DNA of 64,000 bases from VXYL01 sp963422285. Lineage in GTDB: Bacteria > Pseudomonadota > Gammaproteobacteria > Pseudomonadales > Azotimanducaceae. The stretch spans positions 1,178,001 through 1,242,000 of the forward strand of contig OY729419.2 in assembly GCA_963422285.2 (NCBI GenBank), written 5' to 3'. Below the pieces are notes generated by a model. The model did no database searches. It was not told the origin of the DNA and was given only the letters and a program-made list of their open reading frames with translations. The translations under genes were made by a program, and so were the position numbers. Positions 35,550 through 44,649 of the stretch are shown here, piece by piece (position 1 is the stretch's first letter; the number at the start of each line of letters is the position of its first letter).

Positions 35550-37712
35550 ATGTGCAGCATGTACGGCACCAATGCCGTTGTTCAGGTTGCGGTGCCGCGG
35601 CCAGTGCGCCGAACGTTCGACTACGCGGTGCCCCAGCGCCAGCCGGTGCCACCACCGGGTGTTCGTGTACGCGTGCCCTTGGGAGGTGCCAGCGTGGTGG
35701 GCCTCGTCACCGGCCGCCGGGAGGCATCGCTCCATGCGCTGAAGACCATCGAGGCGGTGCTCGACGACGAGCCGCTGTTTCCCGCCGATCTCGTCGACTT
35801 GGCCGAATGGCTGGCGCGCTACTACCACCACCCCATCGGCACGGTGTACGCCACCCTGCTGCCGGCGCGGGCGCGTCGTGGCCTGCCGGCGACAAAACTC
35901 GACGAGATGGCGTGGCAGGCGGTGGACGATGCGGGTGCGGACGATGCCCTGAGACGAGCGCCCCGGCAGCGCCAAGCCTTCGATCGGTTGCGCCTGCTCG
36001 GCGTCGTCCGGGACGACGAACTCTCCGCCTTGGGCATCGACCGACGCCATCTGCTGGCGTTGCGCGACAAGGAGCTCGCCCGACAGATCGTGCTGGCGCC
36101 TCGCTACCGCGTCCACGACGCCGCGGTCGAGCCGACGCCGGAACAGACCGCCGCCATCCAAGCCGTTACCGCTACTCTGGGCACACCAGCGGTCCACCTG
36201 CTGGACGGCGTCACCGGCAGCGGCAAGACGGAGGTGTACCTGCGGGTCATCGCCGAGGTGCTGCGCCGCGGCCGCCAAGCGTTGGTGCTGGTGCCGGAGA
36301 TCGCCCTGACGCCGCAAACCTTGGCGCGTTTCCGGGGCCGCTTCGGGGCGGCGGCGACGCTGCACTCGGGGATGTTGGACGCGCAACGGTTCGACACTTG
36401 GCTGAAATGCGCGGGCGGCGTCCACAAAGTGCTGATCGGCACCCGTTCCGCTGTGCTGACGCCGTTCGCGGACTTGGGCGTGATCGTCGTCGACGAGGAG
36501 CACGACGGCTCGTTCAAGCAGACCGAAGGACTGCGCTATTCCGCCCGGGACGTGGCGGTGAAGCGTGGCCGGATGCTGTCTGTTCCGGTGCTGCTCGGCA
36601 GTGCCACGCCATCCCTCGAATCGTTGGAGAATGTCCTCCGGGGACGCTACGGCCACGCCCGCCTGACGGCTCGGGCGGGTGGTGCGTCCATGCCCGTCTA
36701 TCGCCTCGTCGACGTGCGCGGCCAGCGTCTCGACCGCGGCTTCAGTTCGGCGCTGCATGGCGCCATCGACCGCCATCTCGGTGCCGGCAGCCAAGTGCTG
36801 GCGTTCGTCAATCGGCGGGGCTACGCGCCTGTACTGCTATGCTCGAGGTGCGCATGGCAGGCGCAGTGCGACCACTGCGACGTGCGGCTCACGTTCCACC
36901 AGACGCCGCGCCAGCTGCGCTGCCATCAGTGCGACCGACGGCGGCCGGCGCCGAGGCGCTGCCCATCCTGCGACAGCGAGGAGTTGATCCCGCTGGGCAC
37001 CGGCACCCAGCGGGTCGAGGAAGCCTTGGCCGAACGCCATCCCCAGGTGCCGCGATACCGCATCGACCGCGACACCACGCGCAGCATGCGACGACTGGAG
37101 GCGGATCTGGCCGCGATCCAGCAAGGTTCTCCAGCGATCCTGGTAGGTACCCAGCTGCTCGCCAAGGGGCATCATCTTCCGGGGGTCACCCTGGTCGCCG
37201 TGCTGGACGCGGACAACGGCTTCCTGGCCGCGGACTTCCGTGCCCCGGAACGCACCGCACAGCTCATCGTGCAAGTGGCTGGACGCGCCGGGCGGGCGGA
37301 TCGGCCCGGAGAGGTGTGGATCCAGACCTTCGACCCGGCCAATCCCAATCTCGCCGCACTGCTCGACGCCGGCTATGGCGGCTTCGCCGCCAACGAACGT
37401 CGCCTGCGCGCCGCCGCCAGCATGCCGCCGTTCGCGGCGTTGGCGATCGTGCGCGCCGAGAGCCGAGTCGAGACCGCCGCGGTCGAGTTGCTCATCGCCG
37501 CCACGGCGGTGCTCGTGGGCGATGGCGTGGAAGTGCTGGGGCCGGCGCCGGCGCCCATCGCCCGGCGCACCGACCGCTATCGTTGCCAGTTGCTCGTGAT
37601 CGCCCGGCGGCGCCCGGATCTGCATCGCGCTTTGGCGGAGCTGGAACGAGCCGAGCATCGGGTGCCCGGGGTACGCTGGTCCATCGATGTGGATCCTCTG
37701 GATACGTTTTGA
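35550..37712 (+). CDS. priA: Primosomal protein N' (replication restart helicase PriA)
   Basis: 720 residues. PriA recognises stalled forks and reloads DnaB. Order: N-terminal 3'-end-binding domain (VAVPRPVRRTFDYAVP), winged helix, helicase lobe 1 with Walker A LDGVTGSGKTEVY and DEEH box VIVVDEEHDGSFK, then the zinc module (CSRC, CDHC, CHQC, CPSC), then lobe 2 with GTQLLAKGHHLPGVTLV and QVAGRAGRADRPGEVWIQT. All eight zinc cysteines are present. ATG at 35559 is an alternative start. An ftsN-like gene and hslVU follow, as near priA in E. coli. Confidence 0.96.
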   Translation: MCSMYGTNAVVQVAVPRPVRRTFDYAVPQRQPVPPPGVRVRVPLGGASVVGLVTGRREASLHALKTIEAVLDDEPLFPADLVDLAEWLARYYHHPIGTVYATLLPARARRGLPATKLDEMAWQAVDDAGADDALRRAPRQRQAFDRLRLLGVVRDDELSALGIDRRHLLALRDKELARQIVLAPRYRVHDAAVEPTPEQTAAIQAVTATLGTPAVHLLDGVTGSGKTEVYLRVIAEVLRRGRQALVLVPEIALTPQTLARFRGRFGAAATLHSGMLDAQRFDTWLKCAGGVHKVLIGTRSAVLTPFADLGVIVVDEEHDGSFKQTEGLRYSARDVAVKRGRMLSVPVLLGSATPSLESLENVLRGRYGHARLTARAGGASMPVYRLVDVRGQRLDRGFSSALHGAIDRHLGAGSQVLAFVNRRGYAPVLLCSRCAWQAQCDHCDVRLTFHQTPRQLRCHQCDRRRPAPRRCPSCDSEELIPLGTGTQRVEEALAERHPQVPRYRIDRDTTRSMRRLEADLAAIQQGSPAILVGTQLLAKGHHLPGVTLVAVLDADNGFLAADFRAPERTAQLIVQVAGRAGRADRPGEVWIQTFDPANPNLAALLDAGYGGFAANERRLRAAASMPPFAALAIVRAESRVETAAVELLIAATAVLVGDGVEVLGPAPAPIARRTDRYRCQLLVIARRRPDLHRALAELERAEHRVPGVRWSIDVDPLDTF

Positions 37713-37759
37713 CGCGCGGACGCAGGCAGGTATCATGGCGCTGGTGCCGGCGAACCGGG

Positions 37760-38350
37760 ATGTTCGTGCCAAGGGACTATGCGTCCAGGAAGGCGCCCAG
37801 GGAGGCGCAAGGGAAGAGGCGAAGCAGTTCGCCTGCCAAGGTCAGGCAGGGGGCGTCGCCACTGGCTGCTTTCATCGGCGGGTTGGCATGCGGGGCAGTC
37901 GGCACAACGCTGTTGGCCCTGATGTACGACCCGGATGCGTCGTCGCCGCAATCCGCCATCGCCGAGCAGCCCGCAGCAGGGCAGGCAATCCAATCGCCAT
38001 CGCCTGCCCTCGAATACGAGTTCATCACGCGCCTGCCGCGCCAGCAGATGACTGTCGACGCCGAGGCGTACCAACCGCTCCCCGTCGCGGATCGCGAGCC
38101 GCGAGAATACCTCTTGCAGGCGGCGTCGTTTCTCAACCGCGACGACGCCGACGCCATGCGCGCGCAGCTCATCCTGGAAGGCATGGACGTCGCCGTGGAT
38201 GCCGTGCCGCGCAGTGGCGGCGGCGCCTGGCACCGGGTGCTGGTGGGGCCCTTCGCGCGCAAGATCGACATGGAGCGGACGCTGACCAAGCTTCGCGCCA
38301 AGGACATTCCGGCCCTGGTGGTCGAGCGGGCTCTGCCCGATCCGGCCTGA
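37760..38350 (+). CDS. FtsN-like SPOR-domain cell division protein
   Basis: 196 residues: short basic cytosolic head (MFVPRDYASRKAPREAQGKR), one membrane helix (AAFIGGLACGAVGTTLLALM), a Pro/Gln/Ser-rich linker, and a C-terminal SPOR domain (YLLQAASFLNRDDADAMRAQ ... VLVGPFARKIDMERTLTKLR). SPOR domains bind denuded septal peptidoglycan. Topology and position between priA and hslVU match FtsN in enterobacteria, though the linker is shorter than in E. coli. The start is inferred from the basic head preceding the helix; no strong ribosome site is seen. Confidence 0.85.
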   Translation: MFVPRDYASRKAPREAQGKRRSSSPAKVRQGASPLAAFIGGLACGAVGTTLLALMYDPDASSPQSAIAEQPAAGQAIQSPSPALEYEFITRLPRQQMTVDAEAYQPLPVADREPREYLLQAASFLNRDDADAMRAQLILEGMDVAVDAVPRSGGGAWHRVLVGPFARKIDMERTLTKLRAKDIPALVVERALPDPA

Positions 38351-38386
38351 GCGGCTCGCCTGCGAGTCGCGCGCCGCGGCCAGCGC

Positions 38387-39322
38387 CTACAGCTTGACGC
38401 CGATCGCGACGGTATAGCTGGCATCCGTTCGGTCCCTGCCTGCCGCGGGTTCTGTATCGTGCTGCAGATCCAGCCGCAATCCGGCCTGCCAGTGGCTGTT
38501 GACGTGGAAGCGAATGCCGGTGTCCGAGTCCCACACCGAGTTGCGCGCCGAGGACAGGATGTGCAGCAGCTGGTTGTTGTGGAATACTTCCAGCCGATCT
38601 GGCACCAGCCAGCGCTTGAACATCAGGCTCCAGCGCAGCGCGGGGTTGTGATCGGACTCCCTGCGGCCGTCTTCGCCGCGGTCCAACTGCTCGAATACTT
38701 GGCTTATGCCAGCGTCGGCGCTGAGCGAGCCGCGTTCCGATTCCCAGAAGACATGTCCGAAGCCGGCGCCGGCGGTGTAGCGCCGGTCGATGTCCTTGAG
38801 GGAATCGCGGAAGTACTCGAAGTTGGCCACGCCATACCAGGCGTCGCGGTACTTCCAGCGCAGGTCGTAGTCCAGATCGAACTGGTCCTTGATAGTCACT
38901 CGGGGACTGGCCGCATCCGCCTGCGCCGCGGACTTGCGAACGGCAGCGCCGAAGACGTTGTCGAAGCGCTCTCCGGAGCGCTTCGAGGTGACGGTCAAGT
39001 TCGTATGCTCGGTTCGGGTGTTGCCGCGGGCGATCACTAGCCCGAGATCGGCGCGCGTCTCCCAGTCCGGGCTGGCGATTGGCGGCGTGGCAGTCTCTGG
39101 TTCGGGTTCGGATACCGTAGCCGGAACGGCCGGCTCCACCCTCGCCACCAGAGCATCCGGCGCGGTGACGACCCCGATTTGCGCCACGTCGATGGCGACG
39201 AAGCCCGGCGGCGCTTCCACCAGCTTGCCGGTCAGGCGGTCGCCATTGGCGAAATGAAGGATGTCGGCGCTGGTTTGGGCCGCCATCAGCGCCCCGTAGA
39301 TGGCGATGGGGATCCGCACCAT
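38387..39322 (-). CDS. DUF481 outer-membrane beta-barrel protein (YdiY-like)
   Basis: 311 residues with a signal sequence (IPIAIYGALMAAQTSADILH). After a small N-terminal SH3-like segment (FANGDRLTGKLVEAPPGFVA) comes a DUF481 barrel of alternating strands: WETRADLGLVIARGNTRTEH, KYRDAWYGVANFEYFRDSLK, RRYTAGAGFGHVFWESERGS, ending ASYTVAIGVKL with a hydrophobic terminal strand. Such proteins are salt- or acid-induced outer-membrane proteins of unknown function. It is divergent from hslV. Confidence 0.87.
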   Translation of the reverse strand: MVRIPIAIYGALMAAQTSADILHFANGDRLTGKLVEAPPGFVAIDVAQIGVVTAPDALVARVEPAVPATVSEPEPETATPPIASPDWETRADLGLVIARGNTRTEHTNLTVTSKRSGERFDNVFGAAVRKSAAQADAASPRVTIKDQFDLDYDLRWKYRDAWYGVANFEYFRDSLKDIDRRYTAGAGFGHVFWESERGSLSADAGISQVFEQLDRGEDGRRESDHNPALRWSLMFKRWLVPDRLEVFHNNQLLHILSSARNSVWDSDTGIRFHVNSHWQAGLRLDLQHDTEPAAGRDRTDASYTVAIGVKL

Positions 39323-39513
39323 GTGAACTCGTCCCTGAGGCTGCGATACTGTTCGTCCTAGCATGCGACTTTAGCTGTTGCGGGCGGCGATGTCATAGGC
39401 TGATTGCCGTTTGATTGGAGCCGCGAGCAACCGCGGGGTTCCATTTCCTTTGGCGGTGATAGAATCAGCGACGACAGAAGTTCGCTATTCCAGGACACTC
39501 CGCGAGATCCGAT

Positions 39514-40047
39514 TTGGAACAGTTCAAAGGCACAACCATTGTCTCCGTGCGCCGCGGCGCCGAGGTCGTGCTCGGTGGCGACGGCCAAGTATCCCTTGGC
39601 AACACGATCATGAAGAGCAACGCCCGCAAAGTGCGGCGGCTGTACCAGGATCAGATCCTGGCCGGCTTCGCTGGCGGCACTGCGGATGCGTTCACGCTGT
39701 TCGAGCGTTTCGAGGGCGCCTTGGAGAAGTACCAGGGCAATCTCACCCGCGCTGCGGTGGAACTGGCCAAGGACTGGCGTTCGGACCGTGTGCTGCGCCG
39801 CCTCGAAGCCCTGCTGGCCGTGGCCGATCGCGACAGCTCGCTCATCGTCACCGGCAACGGCGATGTGGTGGAACCGGAAGGCGGTCTCATCGCCATCGGC
39901 TCCGGCGGCCCCTACGCCCAGGCCGCGGCCCGTGCGCTGCTGAACGAGACCGAGCTGTCGGCGCGGGATGTCGTCGCCAAGAGCCTGGCGATTGCCGCCG
40001 ACATCTGCATCTACACCAACCATCAAACCACCATCGAGACGTTATGA
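39514..40047 (+). CDS. hslV: ATP-dependent protease subunit HslV (ClpQ)
   Basis: 177 residues. It is the proteolytic chamber of the HslUV complex. TTG at 39514 is the only plausible start: it gives MEQFKG before TTIVSVRRG, so a six-residue propeptide must be removed to expose the catalytic N-terminal threonine, as in some other HslV/CodW proteins (E. coli has only Met to remove). Other motifs: VLGGDGQVSLGNTIMK, ILAGFAGGTADAFTLFERFE, GNGDVVEPEGGLIAIGSGG. The stop overlaps the hslU ATG (ATGA). Confidence 0.95.
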   Translation: MEQFKGTTIVSVRRGAEVVLGGDGQVSLGNTIMKSNARKVRRLYQDQILAGFAGGTADAFTLFERFEGALEKYQGNLTRAAVELAKDWRSDRVLRRLEALLAVADRDSSLIVTGNGDVVEPEGGLIAIGSGGPYAQAAARALLNETELSARDVVAKSLAIAADICIYTNHQTTIETL

Positions 40048-41363
40048 CCCAGATGACTCCGCGCGAGATCGTCCACGAGCTCGACAAGCACATCATCGGC
40101 CAGGACGACGCCAAGCGCGCCGTGGCCATCGCGTTGCGCAATCGTTGGCGGCGCATGCAGCTTGAGGATGGCCTGCGCGAGGAGGTCACCCCGAAGAACA
40201 TCCTCATGATCGGGCCTACCGGCGTTGGCAAGACCGAGATCGCCCGCCGGCTTGCGCGACTGGCCAACGCGCCGTTCATCAAAGTGGAGGCCACCAAGTT
40301 CACCGAAGTGGGCTATGTCGGGCGGGATGTAGAGTCCATCGTCCGCGATCTCACCGACGTCTCCGTCAAGATGCTGCGCGTGCAGGCTCTGGACCGTGTC
40401 CAGCACCACGCCGAGGACGCCGCCGAGGATCGCATCCTCGACGCGCTGCTGCCGGAGGTGCGGACGGGGCCGGAACACGGCAGCCACGACAACTCCAGCA
40501 CCCGCCAGGTATTCCGCAAGAAGCTGCGCGAAGGCGAGCTCGACGATCGGGAGGTGGACATCGAGCTCGACGTCGCCCCCGTCGGCTTCGAGGTGGTGGC
40601 GCCGCCGGGGATGGAGGAACTCACCGGCCAGCTGCAGAACATGTTCTCCAACCTAGCCAACGCCCGCTCCCGCACCGTGCGCCTGAAAATCCGCGACGCT
40701 CTTCGTCGCCTGCGCGAGGAAGAGGCGTTCAAGCTCATCAACGAGGACGAGCTCAAGGCCCAGGCCGTCGACGCCGTGGAGCAGACCGGCATCGTCTTTC
40801 TCGACGAGTTGGACAAGGTAGCCAAGCGCAGCGAGAGCCTGGGCGCCGACGTGTCCCGGGAGGGTGTGCAGCGGGACCTGCTGCCGCTCATCGAGGGCTG
40901 CACGGTGAACACCAAGTACGGCATGGTACGCACGGACCACATCCTGTTCATCGCCTCTGGCGCGTTCCACTTCGCCAAACCCTCGGATCTCATCCCCGAG
41001 CTGCAAGGTCGGCTGCCCATCCGCGTCGAGCTGTCGGCACTGACGCCGTCGGACTTCCGCCGCATCCTCTCCGAGCCCGACGCCTCCCTGACCGACCAGT
41101 ACAAGGCCCTGCTCGCCACGGAGAGCATCGACATCTCCTTCGAGGACGAGGCGCTCACCCGTATCGCCGAGATCTCCTGCACGGTGAACGAGAACACCGA
41201 GAACATCGGCGCCCGGCGTCTGCATACGGTGATGGAGCGCCTGCTCGACGACATCTCCTTCGAGGCCGGCGACGGCCAGGCCACGGTGATCGACGCTACC
41301 TACGTGGACGAGCATCTGGCGGACATCGCCGGCAACCAGGACCTGTCGCGCTACATCCTGTGA
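40044..41363 (+). CDS. hslU: ATP-dependent protease ATPase subunit HslU (ClpY)
   Basis: 439 residues, the unfoldase partner of HslV. Visible: N-terminal TPREIVHELDKHIIGQDDAK, Walker A GPTGVGKTE, the pore motif EVGYVGRDVE, the I-domain between (about 110-240), Walker B IVFLDELDKV, and the C-terminal DLSRYIL, the tail that docks into HslV. Translationally coupled to hslV. The DUF971 gene starts within its stop codon. Confidence 0.97.
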   Translation: MTQMTPREIVHELDKHIIGQDDAKRAVAIALRNRWRRMQLEDGLREEVTPKNILMIGPTGVGKTEIARRLARLANAPFIKVEATKFTEVGYVGRDVESIVRDLTDVSVKMLRVQALDRVQHHAEDAAEDRILDALLPEVRTGPEHGSHDNSSTRQVFRKKLREGELDDREVDIELDVAPVGFEVVAPPGMEELTGQLQNMFSNLANARSRTVRLKIRDALRRLREEEAFKLINEDELKAQAVDAVEQTGIVFLDELDKVAKRSESLGADVSREGVQRDLLPLIEGCTVNTKYGMVRTDHILFIASGAFHFAKPSDLIPELQGRLPIRVELSALTPSDFRRILSEPDASLTDQYKALLATESIDISFEDEALTRIAEISCTVNENTENIGARRLHTVMERLLDDISFEAGDGQATVIDATYVDEHLADIAGNQDLSRYIL

Positions 41364-41743
41364 ACCCCGCCCGCATCATCTACCACAAGGGATCGAAGAC
41401 CCTGGAACTGGCCTATGCTGGCGGCGAGTCCGCGACTCTCCCGGCGGAATTGCTGCGCGTCTACTCGCCGTCGGCCGAAGTGCGCGGCCACAGCGACGCC
41501 GAGCGTGTTCTGCAAACCGGCAAAAAGCACATCGGCATCCGTGCCATCGAGGCCGTGGGCAACTATGCCATCCGCATCGTCTTCGACGACGGCCACGACA
41601 CCGGCATCTACTCCTGGACGTTCCTGCGCGACCTCGCCGACCACCAGACCGACTACTGGCAACGCTACCTGGACGAGCTGAAGGCCGCCAACGCTTCCCG
41701 CCTGCCCGCCATCCCGGTGGGGCAGTGGTCGCCCCGGGGATAG
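41360..41743 (+). CDS. DUF971 (gamma-butyrobetaine hydroxylase-like N-terminal) protein
   Basis: 127 residues from GTG 41360, overlapping the hslU stop. Motifs: LELAYAGGESATLPAELLRV, HIGIRAIEAVGNYAIRIVFD, DGHDTGIYSWTFLRDL. In eukaryotic hydroxylases this fold binds zinc; the free-standing bacterial form, commonly found after hslU in gammaproteobacteria, is thought to be linked to iron-sulfur metabolism. The function here is inferred only from family and position. Confidence 0.9.
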   Translation: MNPARIIYHKGSKTLELAYAGGESATLPAELLRVYSPSAEVRGHSDAERVLQTGKKHIGIRAIEAVGNYAIRIVFDDGHDTGIYSWTFLRDLADHQTDYWQRYLDELKAANASRLPAIPVGQWSPRG

Positions 41744-41996
41744 TGCGCAGGGGGATCGCGACAGCCTTGGCCAGCGGGCTTGCGCCGGGATGGGTCGATC
41801 AAGTCCAGCCGAAGAAAACGACTTCTTGCAGATCAACAAGTCAAGGCTCTCTGGCAAGGATGCGATGGGCTCAATCGGAACTTCCCTAGGCGTCGACTGG
41901 AGCTGCTCCGAACATCGCCCTGCCCATATAGCTGGAATCGGCCGGGGCCGCGCTCGGGCGGCTCGACGGGGTCTGTGCGGGGCTGGTTGCATGGCG

Positions 41997-42284
41997 CTAC
42001 CGTCGCTGTCGGGCGTGGGGACTGCTGCGTACCTCGATGCGGAAGCGGAAGTTCTCGCCGTGCCGGTCGGATTCGAGAACCCGGTGGCCGTGTACTCGGC
42101 ACCAGGCAGGGATGTCGTGCAGGGTACCGGGGTCCGTGGCGACAACCTCCAGCATGTCGCCGGGCGCGAGCGTCTTGATCCGGTCCTGGGTGCGGATGAC
42201 CGGCAGCGGGCAGAGCATGCCGCGCGCGTCCAAGGCCGCGACGGCGTCCTTTGCGTCCTCCGCAGATCCCGCCCCGGCGCTCAT
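41997..42284 (-). CDS. TusA-like sulfur carrier protein
   Basis: 95 residues. The sulfur-accepting cysteine lies in ALDARGMLCPLPVIRTQD (C25, CPxP motif), followed by GDMLEVVATDPGTLHDIPAW, the TusA core. TusA-type proteins relay persulfide sulfur to tRNA-modifying or molybdenum-cofactor enzymes. Its ATG overlaps the stop of the upstream PP-loop gene (ATGA), which suggests they work together. The canonical E. coli TusA partner set (TusBCD, TusE) is not in the window. Confidence 0.88.
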   Translation of the reverse strand: MSAGAGSAEDAKDAVAALDARGMLCPLPVIRTQDRIKTLAPGDMLEVVATDPGTLHDIPAWCRVHGHRVLESDRHGENFRFRIEVRSSPHARQRR

Positions 42285-43348
42285 GCGCCGATATGCCAGG
42301 CGGGGTCGAGCTCCGGCGGCGACAGCGGTGCCACCTGCAGCCGCTGGCAGGTGCCGGCCGGCTGGTGAACGCTTACTTCTACCTCCTCGGCATCGCGTCC
42401 TTGGGAGTAGCGGGCGACGATACGGGCGGCGAATGCCAAGTCGTCGCTGTTCGGGGCGCCATCCACCAGAGCTAGCGGACCAGTGTGGCTCGTCGTGGCG
42501 AGATGCACGAACCGCTTGCGGTAGCCGGCAAGGAAATTGTTCTCGCCGGCCTCGCGGCCGATAATCAGCTTGTAGTGCGGTGCCGGGCGAATGTGACGGC
42601 CCACCTTGAGCAGCATGATGTCGTCGAAGTCGTAGTCGCGCCGGCCTCGGGTGCTCCACAGATCCGCCAGCTTGTTCGAGTACTGCTCGTCGGTGAGGAA
42701 GCAGCAGCCGCCGGCCGGCTGGGCGTAGTCGGCGAAGCCGAACGCCGCCGCAAGGGCCATTTGCGGTTTGCGGTCGCGGCCGTGGAAGCCGTACAGCTTG
42801 CGACGATCCACCCAGCCCTCGCGTTCGGGCAGGGTGGGCGGCAGGTTGCGGGCGCATAGCGGGCGCAGCAGTCGATCCCCGGCGCCGGATTCCTTGGCGA
42901 TCAGCGGCATGGTGTCGGCGCGCTGGGATTTGGGGCGCTGGCCGATCACTTCGCCGGTGATGACGAAGTCGAAGCCCTGCTGGTCGATCAGGTTCGCCGC
43001 CAGGGTCTTGTTGACCATGAATATCTTGCAGTCCAGGCAGGGGTTCAGGTTGGCGCCGTAGCCGTGCCTGGGATTCAGCACCACGTCCTTGTACTCGTCG
43101 ATGACATCGACGATGTGCAGCTTGATGCCGAGCTGCTCGGCCACCCACAGGGCGTTGTTGCGCTTGCGCTTGGCGCGATCCTTGTGGCGGATGGCATGGG
43201 TGTGGCCTTCCACGCAGAAGCCGGTGAAGAAATTGACGCCCTCCACCTCGACGCCCTGGTCCAGCACCACCTTGGCGGCCAGCATGGAGTCCAGCCCGCC
43301 GGAGATCAGCGCGGCGGCGCGTCTAGGTTTTTTGCCCTGTATCGCCAT
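42281..43348 (-). CDS. PP-loop ATPase, ThiI/MnmA-like tRNA thiolase-type protein
   Basis: 355 residues. The pyrophosphatase loop is AALISGGLDSMLAAKVVL. A Cys pair lies in NLNPCLDCKIFMV, then VITGEVIGQRPKSQ, and a second Cys pair in PAGGCCFLTDEQYSNKLAD. The C-terminal part (VGRHIRPAPHYKLIIGREAG ...) resembles the DUF814/NFACT-R RNA-binding module. Proteins like this are often labelled tRNA methyltransferase or thiouridylase. ATP-dependent sulfur transfer to tRNA or a small molecule, fed by the coupled TusA-like carrier, is the natural inference. Target unknown. Confidence 0.8.
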   Translation of the reverse strand: MAIQGKKPRRAAALISGGLDSMLAAKVVLDQGVEVEGVNFFTGFCVEGHTHAIRHKDRAKRKRNNALWVAEQLGIKLHIVDVIDEYKDVVLNPRHGYGANLNPCLDCKIFMVNKTLAANLIDQQGFDFVITGEVIGQRPKSQRADTMPLIAKESGAGDRLLRPLCARNLPPTLPEREGWVDRRKLYGFHGRDRKPQMALAAAFGFADYAQPAGGCCFLTDEQYSNKLADLWSTRGRRDYDFDDIMLLKVGRHIRPAPHYKLIIGREAGENNFLAGYRKRFVHLATTSHTGPLALVDGAPNSDDLAFAARIVARYSQGRDAEEVEVSVHQPAGTCQRLQVAPLSPPELDPAWHIGA

Positions 43349-43396
43349 GAGCGGTATTTTACGCCCTTACGCCGCCGACCGGAAACGGATGATTCG

Positions 43397-43864
43397 ATGC
43401 GAGCCTTGCTGCAGCGCGTCAGCCAAGCCGCGGTGTCGGTGGCCGGGCGCGAGATCGCCGCCATCGACCGCGGCCTGCTGGTATTCCTCGGCGTGTTTCG
43501 AGACGACGACGAGGCCGTGGCGCGGCGGCTGGCTGAACGTACGCTGGCGGCGCGCATCTTCGCCGACGAGCGCAAGCCGTTGAACCGCTCGGTGCTGGAC
43601 GTGGGCGGCGGCGTGCTGGCGGTGTCGCAGTTCACGCTGGCCGCGGACACCCGTCGCGGCAACCGGCCCAACTTCGGCCCTGCCGCGTCGCCGGCTGACG
43701 CCTGCCCTCTCTACGAGTGCTACGTGGCGACGCTGCGCCGCGGTTGTCCGAATGTCACCGCCGGCGAATTCGGCGCGGATATGCAGGTGGCGCTGGTCAA
43801 CGACGGGCCGGTGACCATCCTGCTGGAGGCAGCCCCCCGGCTCGGCGGGGTGCCGTGCCGCTAG
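43397..43864 (+). CDS. dtd: D-aminoacyl-tRNA deacylase
   Basis: 155 residues. Dtd removes D-amino acids (and glycine from tRNA-Ala) from tRNA. Motifs: MRALLQRVSQAAVSVAG at the N-terminus, the catalytic SQFTLAADTRRGNRPNF containing SQFTL, and the cross-subunit C-terminal MQVALVNDGPVTILLEA (family NxGP motif as NDGP). The usual RPSF is RPNF here. It converges on tatC with a 4-bp overlap and is divergent from the PP-loop gene. Confidence 0.95.
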   Translation: MRALLQRVSQAAVSVAGREIAAIDRGLLVFLGVFRDDDEAVARRLAERTLAARIFADERKPLNRSVLDVGGGVLAVSQFTLAADTRRGNRPNFGPAASPADACPLYECYVATLRRGCPNVTAGEFGADMQVALVNDGPVTILLEAAPRLGGVPCR

Positions 43865-44649
43865 TCCGGTTTCTCCACCAGCCTTGCGAGCAGGATGCCT
43901 ACCTCGAACAGCAGCCACGCCGGCACTGCCAATAGGATCTGGCTGATCACGTCCGGCGGCGTCAGCAGCATGCCCGCCACGAAGCAGCCGACGATCACGT
44001 AGGGCCGCTTGCGGGCCATGCTCGCGGCGCTGGTCAGGCCGGTGGCTGCCAGCAGCACGGTGGCCACCGGGATCTCGAAGACGACGCCGAAGGCGAAGAA
44101 CATCTTGAGGACGAAGTCGAGATAGTGGTTGATGTCCGTCATCATCTCGACGCCGGTGGGCGCGACGCCAGCGAAGAACTGGAACATCAGGGGGAAGACC
44201 GCGAAGAAGGCGAATGCCATGCCGAGATAGAACAGCGCCGTGCTGGACACCAGCAGGGGAACGGCGAAGCGCTTCTCGCGCAGGTACAGGCCCGGGGAGA
44301 CGAATCCCCAGGCCTGGTGCAGCAGGAACGGAATGGCCAGGAAGACCGTGGTGTAGATGGCGAGCTTGAGTGGCGTCAGAAACGGCGACGCCACCTGGGT
44401 GGCGATCATGCTGCCGGGCAGCTGGGCGCGCATGGGGCCGGAGACGAAGGCGAAGATTTCGCCGCTGAAGTAGTAGACCGGAAAGAACCCGACGAAGACC
44501 ACCAGCAGGCCGCGCAGCAAGCGCTGCCGCAACTCCAGCAGATGGGACAGGAACGGCCGCTCGTCGGAATCCACCTGGGCATCGTGGAGCTGTTCTCGGC
44601 TCGAGGCATCGGGTTCGCACCCGCCGTCGTCAGGTAGCTTCGCCGCCAT
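43861..44649 (-). CDS. tatC: Sec-independent protein translocase TatC
   Basis: 262 residues, six membrane helices. TatC is the receptor for twin-arginine signal peptides. Conserved parts: DERPFLSHLLELRQRLLRG (cytosolic N-terminus binding the RR motif), SPGLYLREKRFAVPLLVSS and FGVVFEIPVATVLLAATGL. A 26-residue acidic N-terminal extension precedes the family start. The ATG overlaps the tatB 3' end by 20 bp. Confidence 0.96.
   Translation of the reverse strand: MAAKLPDDGGCEPDASSREQLHDAQVDSDERPFLSHLLELRQRLLRGLLVVFVGFFPVYYFSGEIFAFVSGPMRAQLPGSMIATQVASPFLTPLKLAIYTTVFLAIPFLLHQAWGFVSPGLYLREKRFAVPLLVSSTALFYLGMAFAFFAVFPLMFQFFAGVAPTGVEMMTDINHYLDFVLKMFFAFGVVFEIPVATVLLAATGLTSAASMARKRPYVIVGCFVAGMLLTPPDVISQILLAVPAWLLFEVGILLARLVEKPD

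Noticed and set aside
33401..38350. 1649-codon plus-strand frame
   Set aside because: It lies antisense to the ABC exporter and out of frame with priA; only its last 196 codons (FtsN-like) show real protein features.
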